Below, piece after piece: positions 23,936 through 32,816 of a stretch of DNA of 35,135 nucleotides. A program made the translations under genes and the position numbers. How positions within the stretch are numbered: position 1 is the stretch's first letter; every line of letters starts with the position of its first letter. Under the pieces are notes generated by a model. It ran no database searches. It saw only the letters and a list, made by a program, of their open reading frames with translations, and was not told the DNA's origin. Origin of the DNA: JBNKLG01 sp050292235 (lineage in GTDB: Bacteria; Pseudomonadota; Gammaproteobacteria; Chromatiales; Chromatiaceae); contig JBNKLG010000023.1 of assembly GCA_050292235.1 (NCBI GenBank), positions 1 to 35,135 on the forward strand. Direction: 5' to 3'.

Positions 23936-24945
23936 CGGTTGAGGAAGGTCCCTTGCCGGGCGACCCGTTCGCGCCAGTAGTCCAGCAAATCCTGCATGGT
24001 CTGCTCGAAGGGGATGTTCGGGGCCCAGCCGGTATGGCGCCGGAATTTGCTGGTGTCTGGGACCTGTAGGTCCGCATCTAAAGCACGCAGCCGGGCGGGA
24101 TCGGTTTCGATGCGGATCGTCTCCGCACAGGTGGAGAGAGAGATGAGGTGATGGAGCATCTCGCCCACGGTGCAGGAGTACTCTCCGCCGATGTTGTAGT
24201 ACTCGCCAGGGATGGGATCGATGGTGACCAACAGATGATAGGCACGCACCGCGTCGCGAACGTCGGACCAGGTGCGGAGGGAGTCGAGGTTGCCGGTACG
24301 CACCACCGGGGGCATCAGCCCCTGTTCGATCATGGCAATCTGTTTGGCAAAGGTGGATTCGGCGAAGACATCGCCGCGTCGCGGTCCGGTGTGGGTGAAC
24401 ATGCGGGTGGTGACCACCTTCATGCCATAGGCCTCGGCGTAGTAGCGTCCCACCAGATCAGTGCCCACCTTGGATATGGCATAGGGCGAGGCCGGGTGAA
24501 ACCGGTTCTCCTCACCGATGGGCAGATCTTCCCGCGGCACCCTGCCGAATACCTCGGATGAGGCGCAGACATGAATGACCGGATCGAGTTGCTGGTGGCG
24601 TTTGATCATCTCCAACAGCCTGGCTGTTCCCAGAATATTGGTCTCCAACGTCTGGATAGGCGAGGTGAAGCTCGGTGCGGGATAGCTCTGGGCTGCAAGG
24701 TGAAAGACCATGTCGGGAAGGCTTTTGTCAATTGCCCCCTCCAGCGAGAAGGTATCATTGAGATCCCCCTCGATCAAAAACAGCCGATCCTCCCGGTTTG
24801 CCCGCTCCAACAGGTGCTCGATATTATCCAGCGGGCTGCGCCAACGACACATGCCATAGATGTCCCAATCGGTGTTTTCAAGCAGGTAGTCCGCCAGGTG
24901 GGAACCGACCATGCCGGTGATACCGGTAATAAGGCAGCGTGTCAT
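23932..24945 (-). CDS. GDP-mannose 4,6-dehydratase-like SDR
   Basis: A 337-aa extended SDR close to Gmd/Rmd. CLITGITGMVGSHLADYLL binds NADP; VFHLAAQSY, VCASSEVFG (S-S-E catalytic group), PYAISKVGTDLVGRYY (Y-x3-K) and TRMFTHTGPRRGDVF (GPRRG) are Gmd signatures. It forms a GDP-4-keto-6-deoxy sugar. With hddA and hddC in the same cluster the substrate may be GDP-heptose instead of GDP-mannose, as for the DdahA-type dehydratase of Campylobacter. GGAG stands before the ATG. It is the first gene after the MITE-like element. Confidence 0.85.
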   Translation of the reverse strand: MTRCLITGITGMVGSHLADYLLENTDWDIYGMCRWRSPLDNIEHLLERANREDRLFLIEGDLNDTFSLEGAIDKSLPDMVFHLAAQSYPAPSFTSPIQTLETNILGTARLLEMIKRHQQLDPVIHVCASSEVFGRVPREDLPIGEENRFHPASPYAISKVGTDLVGRYYAEAYGMKVVTTRMFTHTGPRRGDVFAESTFAKQIAMIEQGLMPPVVRTGNLDSLRTWSDVRDAVRAYHLLVTIDPIPGEYYNIGGEYSCTVGEMLHHLISLSTCAETIRIETDPARLRALDADLQVPDTSKFRRHTGWAPNIPFEQTMQDLLDYWRERVARQGTFLNR

Positions 24946-25015
24946 GATTTCTCCAGGGTGCTGAGAAGAATTGAGAATGGATTAAAGGAACTTTGATGTT
25001 TTTCTGCCAAATAAA

Positions 25016-25176
25016 GGAGCCTCTGAATTAAACCATGCACGGAGATCTTGGCACCAAAATCCGCCATTTCTGCGTTACAAATCTTCGCAATAGCCCGCTA
25101 TTACGTGCGATTTGTGCCTTGAACTGACGAATTTTGATCGCCAATCTCTCTCGCCCAGGCTTAAATCAGAGGTTCC
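25016..25176. mobile_element. MITE-like palindromic element, 161 bp
   Basis: The ends are imperfect inverted repeats, GGAGCCTCTGAATTAA and TTAAATCAGAGGTTCC, with TAAA directly outside both (25012-25015 and 25177-25180), a possible target duplication. The interior is a second long imperfect palindrome centred near 25096: ACAAATCTTCGCAATAGC faces GCTATTACGTGCGATTTGT. It has no coding capacity. This is the structure of a MITE, moved by a transposase encoded elsewhere. It separates the Gmd-like gene from the TPR gene and may fold into a strong hairpin in mRNA. Confidence 0.8.
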
Positions 25177-25188
25177 TAAACTCCGTTA

Positions 25189-26208
25189 TTATTCAATTGA
25201 GGATATGCTACGGTAAGATCCACCGTTTGCTATGAATTCCCTAAGTTGTCCTGCTGGCATAACAAGATCCGGGTATTCCCATAATAAGCCAATAACTATC
25301 CTGTTGTTGTAATCGCATGGTGATACAAGGCGGTCAAAGAAATTCAGTGCAGCATCCTTGTCAATAGCCGAGGCCATAGCTAAAGATATATAGGGAAACC
25401 AATAAATATTTATATTGATATCTGTTTTTGCTGAAAGAAGCAGGGCTTCTCCCAGTTGATGCCGGTTCTCATGCATGAGAAAACAACCAATAAAACACTT
25501 CCAGGTGTATTGTTCTGTGATGGTGAATTCTGATAATTCGCTATCCAAGTTCTGAAATACATTGTCTTTCGAGTCTGGGAATTGGTTCAATAATTTGAAA
25601 ACATGGTGTCGAGAATTTCCATAGTCTAAACGGATACTTTTTTTCAACATGCCTTTTAGGTAATCAATGTCGCCTGTTTGAAGGTAGTTTGAAATGCCAA
25701 GCAAGCCATACTCTGCACTGTTTCCAGTTTCTTTTTCAATATCAGCAACTATGCGCTCTGCTTCTGAGAAATCGCCATGGCCTGCCAGAACTCTTGCGTA
25801 CATTCCCTGCCAGGATCTGGACATGTTGCCTTTTTGATATTCGTCTTTTAGAAATGCCAGTACGCTATCTTGACTTTGGTGGTGTATCTGATTCCAAAGG
25901 AGCTGAATACTTAAATCAGTCATTGTTGGATTGGCTGATTGATACGCCTTAAAACAGGTCAGTGCATCCTCTGTTCTGTTGATGCCAGATAAGACCAGCA
26001 GTAGTTTTTCCAACAGTAACCGGTCGCCAGCGCCTAATGACTGTGCAAATTGCAATACCCCTTTGCTGCCGGCTGTTTCATCCAATTCCTGAATGGCATG
26101 GCGAATATCATGGAATGACGCGTTTCCCGATATCGGCACCATGGCGGTAGGCCTTTCCTTTCCGAGCTCAGCGTATAGTTTTAGCGCCATTTGATTGTTT
26201 AGGCTCAT
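25189..26208 (-). CDS. Hypothetical TPR-like helical protein
   Basis: A 339-aa protein, helical throughout, with repeated A/G/L patterns typical of TPR arrays: EDALTCFKAYQSANP, WQGMYARVLAGHGDFSEAER, EYGLLGISNYLQTGD. No signal peptide or membrane segment, no catalytic motif seen. GC content and codon use are more AT-rich than in the flanking SDR and GT genes, which suggests separate acquisition. It lies 31 nt after the GT2-TPR gene, whose C-terminal half is also TPR-like, so it may be a scaffold or a helper for glycosyltransferases. I do not recognise a named family. Confidence 0.68.
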   Translation of the reverse strand: MSLNNQMALKLYAELGKERPTAMVPISGNASFHDIRHAIQELDETAGSKGVLQFAQSLGAGDRLLLEKLLLVLSGINRTEDALTCFKAYQSANPTMTDLSIQLLWNQIHHQSQDSVLAFLKDEYQKGNMSRSWQGMYARVLAGHGDFSEAERIVADIEKETGNSAEYGLLGISNYLQTGDIDYLKGMLKKSIRLDYGNSRHHVFKLLNQFPDSKDNVFQNLDSELSEFTITEQYTWKCFIGCFLMHENRHQLGEALLLSAKTDININIYWFPYISLAMASAIDKDAALNFFDRLVSPCDYNNRIVIGLLWEYPDLVMPAGQLREFIANGGSYRSISSIE

Positions 26209-26239
26209 CGGTTACCCCATGCATCCTGGAATGTGTTAT

Positions 26240-27385
26240 TCATACGTCACCCATATACTCCGATCTATACAGATGTTTTCTCAAGGGAACAGGCGTGATT
26301 CGTGATGGTTTGTCTGATCTGAGATTGTGGCTGGCATCAAAGTAATCGGGCCAGAGTTCTACTGCCTTTGCCAATAACTCTCTGGCCTGTTCTTTGCCTG
26401 ATTGGAAATAGAGGGCGATAGCCAGGTTGTTGGCAGTTTCGGGTGTTTCTTGAATATCAAAGGCCCTTTTTAATGCGGTTGTCGCTGCCTCAATTTCACC
26501 ATTTAGAAGCTGTAGTGTTCCTGCTTGAAATGCCTGCTTCCATTGGTCATTTAAGCTTGATTCCTCTTTGAGAGGCCTCAGCTCGTTCAGAAATGCCAAG
26601 GCCTGCGAATATTCCTCCCGGTAGGTGGCAATGAGCACCAGTGCCCAGGTGGCGGTCTCCTCATCTTCGCCATGCTCGATGTAAAGACGATGAATGGCTT
26701 CATAGTCAAATTTTTGCAGGCAGCGTTTATACATCTCGCGCTGCCGGTCGAGGTGGCGGGAGACACTGTCTGGATAGGCGTACATGCGATAGCCCGGCGT
26801 TTGGCTGTATTGAAACCGTGCTCCGGCCAGAATCATTCTGAGTACCAGATCGATGTCTTCCGGGCCGTGGAGATTTTCATCATAGCCTACTTGTTGGGCC
26901 AGGCTGGTGAGGAAGCCAATCTGTCCCGCACCGGGCAAGTAATTTCGCTCAAACAGTCGCGCAGGGACGGGGCTTTTGCAGATGAAATCCGGGATAGAGA
27001 TTTCCCGGATTCGCTTTCCATGGGCGCCATCACAGAGCTCAAGGGCATCCGCAAAAATTTCATGTCCCGACGCTTCCAAGGCTGCTGTCATGCGCTGGAT
27101 TCGACCGGGGAGCAGTTCGTCGTCTGCATCCAGCAGCATGCCGTATTGGGTGTGGATGTGATTCAGTCCACTTTGTCGGGTCAGGCCCAGGGATTGGTGA
27201 CGCGGAGGCTGTACGACGGTGATCTGCTTCCCGCCTGCCTTTCGAGCCAATTCGCTGGTGTTGTCCGAGGAGAAGTCATCGACCAGCACGATGGGGTATG
27301 GGCCTTGCTGTATGACTGAAGCGATGGCGCGCTCTATGGTGTTTTCGGCGTTTCGTGCAGCAATGAGAATGGTGACTTCAGGCAT
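26240..27385 (-). CDS. GT2 glycosyltransferase with C-terminal TPR region
   Basis: A 381-aa protein. Residues 1 to about 225 are GT2: VTILIAARNAENTIERAIAS, IVLVDDFSSDNTSEL, and YGMLLDADDELLPGRI with the DxD metal site (D-A-D-D). Residues 240-370 are TPR-like (EEYSQALAFLNEL, IEAATTALKRAFD, ETANNLAIALYFQSG). TPR arrays on glycosyltransferases often hold a protein or glycan acceptor. It follows the UXS-like gene by 15 nt. Sugar unknown. Confidence 0.85.
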   Translation of the reverse strand: MPEVTILIAARNAENTIERAIASVIQQGPYPIVLVDDFSSDNTSELARKAGGKQITVVQPPRHQSLGLTRQSGLNHIHTQYGMLLDADDELLPGRIQRMTAALEASGHEIFADALELCDGAHGKRIREISIPDFICKSPVPARLFERNYLPGAGQIGFLTSLAQQVGYDENLHGPEDIDLVLRMILAGARFQYSQTPGYRMYAYPDSVSRHLDRQREMYKRCLQKFDYEAIHRLYIEHGEDEETATWALVLIATYREEYSQALAFLNELRPLKEESSLNDQWKQAFQAGTLQLLNGEIEAATTALKRAFDIQETPETANNLAIALYFQSGKEQARELLAKAVELWPDYFDASHNLRSDKPSRITPVPLRKHLYRSEYMGDV

Positions 27386-27400
27386 GGCTTTGTGCCCAGG

Positions 27401-28348
27401 TCAAAGAATCTGCCGGAAATAGGGAATGGTCTGCTTCAGACCCGCCTCCAGTGCGACTTCTGGTGTCCAGTCGAGTTGTGCTCTGGCAATGCTAATGTCA
27501 GGTTGTCGCTGTTTGGGGTCATCTGCGGGTAAGGGGCTGGTGGTGATGGTGGAGGAGGAGCCGGTCAGATCAATAACCTTTTCTGCCAGATCCCTGACGG
27601 TGAACTCGACGGGATTGCCCAAATTGATCGGGCCGATAAACTCTTTTGGACTGTTCATGAGCTTGACCAATCCACTTACCATGTCATCAATGTAACAAAA
27701 GGAGCGGGTTTGGGTGCCATCGCCATAGAGGGAGATCGGCTCGTTTTTTAACGCCTGTACGATAAAGTTGCTGACGACGCGGCCATCGCAGGGCTGCATC
27801 TTGGGTCCGTAGGTGTTGAAGATACGGGCCACTTTGATTTCCAGGCCATGTTGGCGGTGATAGTCAAAGAACAGGGTTTCGGCGCAGCGTTTTCCCTCGT
27901 CATAGCAGGCGCGAGGGCCAATGGGGTTGACATTGCCCCAGTAGCTTTCCACCTGGGGGTGGATGCTGGGGTCACCGTAGATTTCACTGGTAGAGGCCTG
28001 GAGAATCTTGATGCCCAGTCTTTTTGCCAGTCCCAGCATGTTGATGGCGCCGTGGACGCTGGTCTTGGTGGTCTGTACCGGGTCGTGCTGGTAGTGAACG
28101 GGTGAGGCAGGGCAGGCCAGGTTGTATATCTCATCGACCTCGATATAGAGGGGAAAGGTGATGTCGTGTCGGATGAGTTCAAAGTAGGGATTGGACAAAA
28201 GGTGGGCGATATTCCTTTTGTCACCGGTAAAAAAGTTATCGACGCAGAGAACCTCGTGCCCCTTGAGCAGTAGGTATTCGCATAGATGAGCGCCAATAAA
28301 GCCAGCTCCCCCGGTGATCAAAATGCGCTTCTTGTTTTTTTCGGGCAT
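27401..28348 (-). CDS. UDP-glucuronate decarboxylase-like SDR (UXS)
   Basis: A 315-aa extended SDR. ILITGGAGFIGAHLCEYLL, VDNFFTGDKRNIAHL, YNLACPASPVHYQ, STSEIYGDP, ACYDEGKRCAETLFFDYHR (Y-x3-K) and ARIFNTYGPKMQP are the classic UDP-xylose synthase blocks. It converts UDP-glucuronic acid to UDP-xylose or its 4-keto intermediate. ATG at 28348 is chosen for the GAGG just upstream; an ATG at 28411 would add 21 unlikely residues. It is the first gene of the - strand cluster, divergent from the ATP-grasp gene with 156 nt between, where promoters for both should lie. Confidence 0.9.
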   Translation of the reverse strand: MPEKNKKRILITGGAGFIGAHLCEYLLLKGHEVLCVDNFFTGDKRNIAHLLSNPYFELIRHDITFPLYIEVDEIYNLACPASPVHYQHDPVQTTKTSVHGAINMLGLAKRLGIKILQASTSEIYGDPSIHPQVESYWGNVNPIGPRACYDEGKRCAETLFFDYHRQHGLEIKVARIFNTYGPKMQPCDGRVVSNFIVQALKNEPISLYGDGTQTRSFCYIDDMVSGLVKLMNSPKEFIGPINLGNPVEFTVRDLAEKVIDLTGSSSTITTSPLPADDPKQRQPDISIARAQLDWTPEVALEAGLKQTIPYFRQIL

Positions 28349-28504
28349 GGAGCCTCGTCCAAAGGGTTTTTCAAATTCTCGGGGCTTGCCCGTAAGACCG
28401 CATGATAGCATGCGACACTTGAGGTTTCGGCGGGCCTGGATCCTTTATTCGGCCTGGGAACTGGTTTCTTGAGGCGGGGTTTTTCGGCAGGGTTAATACA
28501 GGAT

Positions 28505-29443
28505 ATGGCTGCGAACGTTTTGATTACGGCCTGTGGTGCCAAGGTATCTCTGGTGCGGGCCTTCAAGAAAGCTGTGGTGGCCTATGGCGGTACGGTGACG
28601 GCGGCAGATCATTCCCCCTTATCTCCGGCGCTGTTCGAGGCCCATGATCATGCTTTGCTGCCTTCGTGGGATGCACTGGATTTCAAGAGTCAGCTACTAA
28701 AACTCTGTCAGGATAAAAAGATCCGTTTGCTGGTGCCTACGGCAGATCGGGAGTTGCCCTATTTGTTTTCTTTGAAAGAAGGATTTAAAGAATGTGGCGT
28801 GCGACTGCTGTTGCCTTCACAAGAGGTGTTGCGTCTTTGTCAGGACAAAAAGGCCTTTATTGGGTTTTGCCAGGAACAGGGATTCCCTGTTCTGCCGGAC
28901 AGTGATCAACCCGATGCCTTTCCGGTTTTTGTTCGGCCACGTTTTGGGCAAGGTAGTGTGGGAGCGATGAGGGTCGGTTCGCCGGAAATGTTCCAGGCCT
29001 TGCTGGGCGAGATGGCTGAGGTGGTGGTACAAGACTATGTGTCGGATACAGAGTATTCCATCGATCTGTTGATGGATCTGGAACCGGGGCGGGCATTACA
29101 AGCGGTTGCCAGGCAGCGTTTGGTTCAACGTGGTGGCGAGGCGCAGGTGAGTCGGGTTGAAGACGTGCCAGAACTGACCGAAATGTGCCTGCGTTTGGGT
29201 GAGGCCATGGGTTTGGTTGGACACAATGTGGTACAGGCCTTTTACTCGCCGGAAAATGGCGTGCGGTTTATCGAGGTGAATCCCCGTTTTGGTGGTGCCT
29301 CATCTCTTTCTATTCAGGCGGGGCTGGACTCTCCCTCCCGTTTGTTGGCATTGGCGTCAGGGGAAGCCTCTGCCAGAGACCCCCAGCCTATCAATTATGG
29401 CCTAGCCCTGCTGCGTTATGGCGAGGATCGGTTCGTTTCGTGA
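28505..29443 (+). CDS. ATP-grasp enzyme (carbamoyl-phosphate synthase large-chain-like)
   Basis: A 312-aa ATP-grasp protein. NVLITACGAKVSLVRAFKKA begins a Rossmann-like N domain; PVFVRPRFGQGSVGAM is the ATP-binding lysine/glycine-loop region, with R in a place often K; DYVSDTEYSIDLLMD and VRFIEVNPRFGGASSLS (E-x-NPRFGG) form the metal site. Such enzymes ligate carboxylates to amines. It ends convergently with pseF, overlapping 28 nt. Context suggests acylation of an amino sugar with an amino acid, or another ligation, but this is inference. ATG at 28505 preferred over a non-ATG start at 28469. Confidence 0.84.
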   Translation: MAANVLITACGAKVSLVRAFKKAVVAYGGTVTAADHSPLSPALFEAHDHALLPSWDALDFKSQLLKLCQDKKIRLLVPTADRELPYLFSLKEGFKECGVRLLLPSQEVLRLCQDKKAFIGFCQEQGFPVLPDSDQPDAFPVFVRPRFGQGSVGAMRVGSPEMFQALLGEMAEVVVQDYVSDTEYSIDLLMDLEPGRALQAVARQRLVQRGGEAQVSRVEDVPELTEMCLRLGEAMGLVGHNVVQAFYSPENGVRFIEVNPRFGGASSLSIQAGLDSPSRLLALASGEASARDPQPINYGLALLRYGEDRFVS

Positions 29444-30126
29444 TGTAGTGATTGGTAGATGAGCTCCGCTGTGCGCCAATCCTCTTCATCATCGATGTCC
29501 TGCACCAGATGGCGGGGGAGGATGATCGGAAGGGCTGCCTCGGAAAAAACCGATGTTCCGTCCAGCCAGGCCGAGGTTCTGCCCCAGTAGAATTGCCCGG
29601 CGTCGTGATAGGCTGGTTCCAGGTCCTGGGAACGGCTGGGTATATGCTCTGGAAAGAGTGGTGCAATACCTCCCTCTGGGGTGATACGCAGTCCGCGCTG
29701 GAAGGGGTAGGGGAAGCTGGTGATGGAAAGGGCAAAGTCCTTATCGGGTCGATCCAACAGGGCCTGGGCTGCCTGATATAGGTAGTTGGCTTGCATCAGT
29801 GGTGTGGTGGCGTAGGTGCAGCAGATCAACTCAGGGTGTTCGCCCTGTTCCAGCAGCCATCGAATGGCATGGGCCATGACTACGCCGGTGCCGCTGTGAT
29901 CGTCGGCCAGTTCTGCGGGGCGCTTGAAGGGGGTTTCTGCTCCATAATCCCGTGCCACCTGGGCGATCTCTTCATCATCGGTGGAGACGATGATGCGATC
30001 GCAGAGGTCGCACTCCTTCAGCGCTGTAATGGGATAGCTGATCATGGGGCGGCCCAGAAAGGGCCTGATGTTTTTGCGTGGAATACGTTTGCTGCCGCCA
30101 CGGGCGGGGATGATGGCGATGTTCAT
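29416..30126 (-). CDS. pseF: Pseudaminic acid cytidylyltransferase
   Basis: A 236-aa CMP-nonulosonate synthetase. IAIIPARGGSKRIPRKNIRP is the CTP-binding signature, VSTDDEEIAQVARDYGA, ATTPLMQA, and AYHDAGQFYWG (PseF-like 'DAGQFYW') follow. The last is a good marker of PseF against NeuA. It activates pseudaminic acid to CMP-Pse for transfer to flagellin. ATG at 30126 overlaps the maf stop as ATGA; the frame to 30210 is read-through. It stands about 25 kb from pseI. Confidence 0.9.
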   Translation of the reverse strand: MNIAIIPARGGSKRIPRKNIRPFLGRPMISYPITALKECDLCDRIIVSTDDEEIAQVARDYGAETPFKRPAELADDHSGTGVVMAHAIRWLLEQGEHPELICCTYATTPLMQANYLYQAAQALLDRPDKDFALSITSFPYPFQRGLRITPEGGIAPLFPEHIPSRSQDLEPAYHDAGQFYWGRTSAWLDGTSVFSEAALPIILPRHLVQDIDDEEDWRTAELIYQSLHHETNRSSP

Positions 30127-32627
30127 GATGCTGGCAAATTGGCAGAGGCCTGTTGGCGCAGCTCGGTAAGCAATGGCTGGTTGGGAAACTGGCGTAGCAG
30201 GGCATCGCAAAGATCAAAGAGTTGCTGGGCATGGCCCTGGGTCAACAACAAAGGAGCCAGCTTGGGCAGGATGGTGAGGTCATGGGGAAAGTGGTCAAGA
30301 TAACGGGCGTAACTGTCGATGGCAGGTTCGGGTTGGCCCAGGGCCCTATACAGCTCTGCCAGCTGTTTGTGATGGGTGGGGTCGAGCTGACTTAACGCAT
30401 CTAACGCCACCATTGCATTGTCAACATCCTGCTGATGCAGGCAAAGGGTGGCAACTCGGGTTAGGGCGAGTTTCAGTGTGGGGGCGTCGGGCGTCTCGAG
30501 AATGCCTTGGTAGGCCTCAAGGGCATTGCCGATATCATTGCGCAACTCGGCTTCGAGCCCTTGGCAATAAAGTTGATAGGGTTTGGCAATCTCATCTGGA
30601 AAAAGTTTGAGCCGGTGACTGAGGGCCTCCATGGCTTCCCGATCCTGCTGTTCCAGAAAACGGTGAATCAGAACCAAGGTTTTTTCCAGGGTCTGGGAGA
30701 TCTCTGCCTTGGATGGGGTTAGGAGAGTGGGTGGAGTCAGCCCCTGGTCAATCCTCTCTTCAAACAGTTGGGCGCAGGCGTCGATGGGTTGACGCCATTC
30801 GGCGGAGAGCGCCCCGTACTTGTCGGCGTGGTTTGCGATCCAGCTGAAGCAGATGCCGTCGTAACCGTATTGGTGTGGTAATGGCAGGTTACTGAGATGT
30901 TTGCCCCATTTTATTACATCAATCCCCTGATTGGCCGGGGCAGCCGCCTCTTGTCGCAATAGATCCAGGCTTTGCATGGGAATGCGAATAATCGCCTGGG
31001 CTTTCTTCAGACAGTCGAGAAAAACAGTGAGGTAATAGGCTTGGTTGTCCAAGGCGCTGCCTGTCTCTTCGGCCTCCAAACGCAGGGAGATTTCGGCGAA
31101 ACTCCGCCAATGGAGCCTCTTCACCAGATCGGCCAGGGGGTCTTCCCCCAAATACTGGTTGAGTTTTCTGAGTTTGTCGAAGGGATTTTTCTTGCCCTGG
31201 GTGCCCTTGCGGATTGATTTCAGCAGGCTTTGACCCTGTGTAATCTCCTTTTCCATGGCTTTGAGGTCACGGGTGGCCTTTTGCAGCACATTGCCCAGAG
31301 TCTTCCAATAGGCCTCCTTTTGGGGTTCTGGTAACTGCTGTTGGAGCTGCTCTTTGGCGGGTATCTCCATGGGTTCAGGTGTCACAGCAGTTAGAGGAAG
31401 GTGCTCGATTCCCGGCAGGGCCAATGAGCCAGGGTTGGGATTGATACAGCGCCCCCCCTGTTGCTGAAAGCTCTCTGCTTGTTCCCCAATGCCCCGGCCT
31501 GCTTCCAGATAATCCTGGGTAGAGAAAACAATCTGACCCGCATTATTTCTGGCTTTTTGTAAACGGGTATTCAGGCGCTGAGGCAGTGGGGAATCGGTTT
31601 CTGCATAGATCTGTCCCTGTCCATCGTGGCAAAGATCTACGCCCAAAAAGATGATTTGGCTGGCACTAAGCCAATAGGCCAAATCGATGGCGGTGTTGGT
31701 GACGGTGATGTCGTAGCTGGAGACAAACTCTTCATTCAGCGGGTTTGGCCAAGGTAGCCGTTTGCCCAGCACCACCTTGCGCCCAGGCCAAACGCTAATC
31801 AGGCTGTGGTTGCAGTGTGGCGTATAGGCCAAAACAGCCTCAGGGAACCTCAGCATGGAGAGACTTTGCTGAAAATTGATCGGAAAAGGATCCATGCTGA
31901 CGATGATGTCCGGTTCGATCTGGTGATGGTGCAGGATGTGACAGACCCGGGAGATGGCCACGACGACCAAATGTGGTCGATGGGTCTTGACCCAGTCTAG
32001 CTGAGTGGTCATGGAGTGACCTGCAGCCAAAATGACCAGTGTTTTTCCCCTGAATAGACCATGGAGGGTCGAAGCAGCATCGTAGCTCAGTGGCGCGTTG
32101 AGCAGCATGTTGAGCAGCTGTGAGCGCTGATTCCCCCGGCCCTGATGAACAAAAGTTCTGACCTGAATCTCCTCTTCCAGTTGCAGCTGTAGTTCGTGGT
32201 ACTGGGGCAGTCGACCACCTTGCGCAGCGACAGAGTGGTGCAACCGGACATTGTTCAGGTAGAAGTAGAAGGTTTCACCCAGATCCGAAGTGGCATCGAG
32301 GATCGTAAAGGCTTCATCGGCGCGGGCGATAATGAGGCGCGGGTTGGGTGGTGGCAAATTGGGCTGGATCAGTGGCAGCAGTTCATCTGTTTCAATAAAA
32401 AGATAACGGGCTCCTTTGGGAACACCGTTCTGGTGAACGAATTGAGGCAGTAAGCCGGAATCCGTGCCGAGAACGATATGCAGGGTATTCTCGCGGAAAA
32501 AAACGGGGCCAAGGCCCTGCTCGAAGAGAGCTGAGGCCTCTGTCTGAACAAAATCCTCTCCATTGACAGAGCCCAAATAGCGATCGCCGAAGCTGTTGGT
32601 CAGGAAAGGTTCTTGGCTGGCAGTCAT
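30123..32627 (-). CDS. maf: Motility accessory factor, Maf-type flagellin glycosyltransferase (DUF115)
   Basis: An 834-aa protein. The middle part carries the DUF115/MAF domain: LVILAAGHSMTTQLDWVKTH, VVVAISRVCHILHHHQIEPD, IVSMDP, and QIIFLGVDLCHDGQGQIYAE (LGVDL motif). The N-terminal 180 residues match the Maf N domain. The last 160 residues are TPR-like (EAYQGILETPDAP, AMVALDALSQLDPTHHKQ). Maf proteins transfer pseudaminic or legionaminic acid to serine/threonine of flagellin in the cytoplasm. It is coupled to pseF downstream and divergent from the flagellin genes, consistent with that role. Confidence 0.88.
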   Translation of the reverse strand: MTASQEPFLTNSFGDRYLGSVNGEDFVQTEASALFEQGLGPVFFRENTLHIVLGTDSGLLPQFVHQNGVPKGARYLFIETDELLPLIQPNLPPPNPRLIIARADEAFTILDATSDLGETFYFYLNNVRLHHSVAAQGGRLPQYHELQLQLEEEIQVRTFVHQGRGNQRSQLLNMLLNAPLSYDAASTLHGLFRGKTLVILAAGHSMTTQLDWVKTHRPHLVVVAISRVCHILHHHQIEPDIIVSMDPFPINFQQSLSMLRFPEAVLAYTPHCNHSLISVWPGRKVVLGKRLPWPNPLNEEFVSSYDITVTNTAIDLAYWLSASQIIFLGVDLCHDGQGQIYAETDSPLPQRLNTRLQKARNNAGQIVFSTQDYLEAGRGIGEQAESFQQQGGRCINPNPGSLALPGIEHLPLTAVTPEPMEIPAKEQLQQQLPEPQKEAYWKTLGNVLQKATRDLKAMEKEITQGQSLLKSIRKGTQGKKNPFDKLRKLNQYLGEDPLADLVKRLHWRSFAEISLRLEAEETGSALDNQAYYLTVFLDCLKKAQAIIRIPMQSLDLLRQEAAAPANQGIDVIKWGKHLSNLPLPHQYGYDGICFSWIANHADKYGALSAEWRQPIDACAQLFEERIDQGLTPPTLLTPSKAEISQTLEKTLVLIHRFLEQQDREAMEALSHRLKLFPDEIAKPYQLYCQGLEAELRNDIGNALEAYQGILETPDAPTLKLALTRVATLCLHQQDVDNAMVALDALSQLDPTHHKQLAELYRALGQPEPAIDSYARYLDHFPHDLTILPKLAPLLLTQGHAQQLFDLCDALLRQFPNQPLLTELRQQASANLPAS

Positions 32628-32681
32628 GTGACCTATCTTAGTGTGCTCTCTTTATATCTGGAAGGGGATCGAAAAAAAAGC

Positions 32682-32708
32682 TCAAGAAACTCTTGGGTCG
32701 GACGTTAC
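32682..32708 (+). promoter_or_regulatory. Candidate sigma-28 promoter of flagellin gene 1
   Basis: TCAAGAAA-N11-GACGTTAC resembles the flagellar sigma-28 consensus TAAAGTTT-N11-GCCGATAA, keeping five of eight -10 bases. It lies about 110 nt before the ATG. The second flagellin gene has a better match with the same 11-nt spacing and the same TCAAG start, which supports this call. Confidence 0.55.
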
Positions 32709-32816
32709 AGTTCTCGGAAGCGGTAAATGCAGTTGATCAACAGCATATCCGCTAAATGTGAAACGGCCAGGATTCAGCGACTAGTTTGGCGCTCCGGCCA
32801 GAGTGAGGACAAGATC

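Noticed and set aside
32727..32816. N-terminal extension of flagellin gene 1
   Set aside because: All flagellins start at the MSITVNTN-type motif; the extension covers the leader and has no ribosome site.
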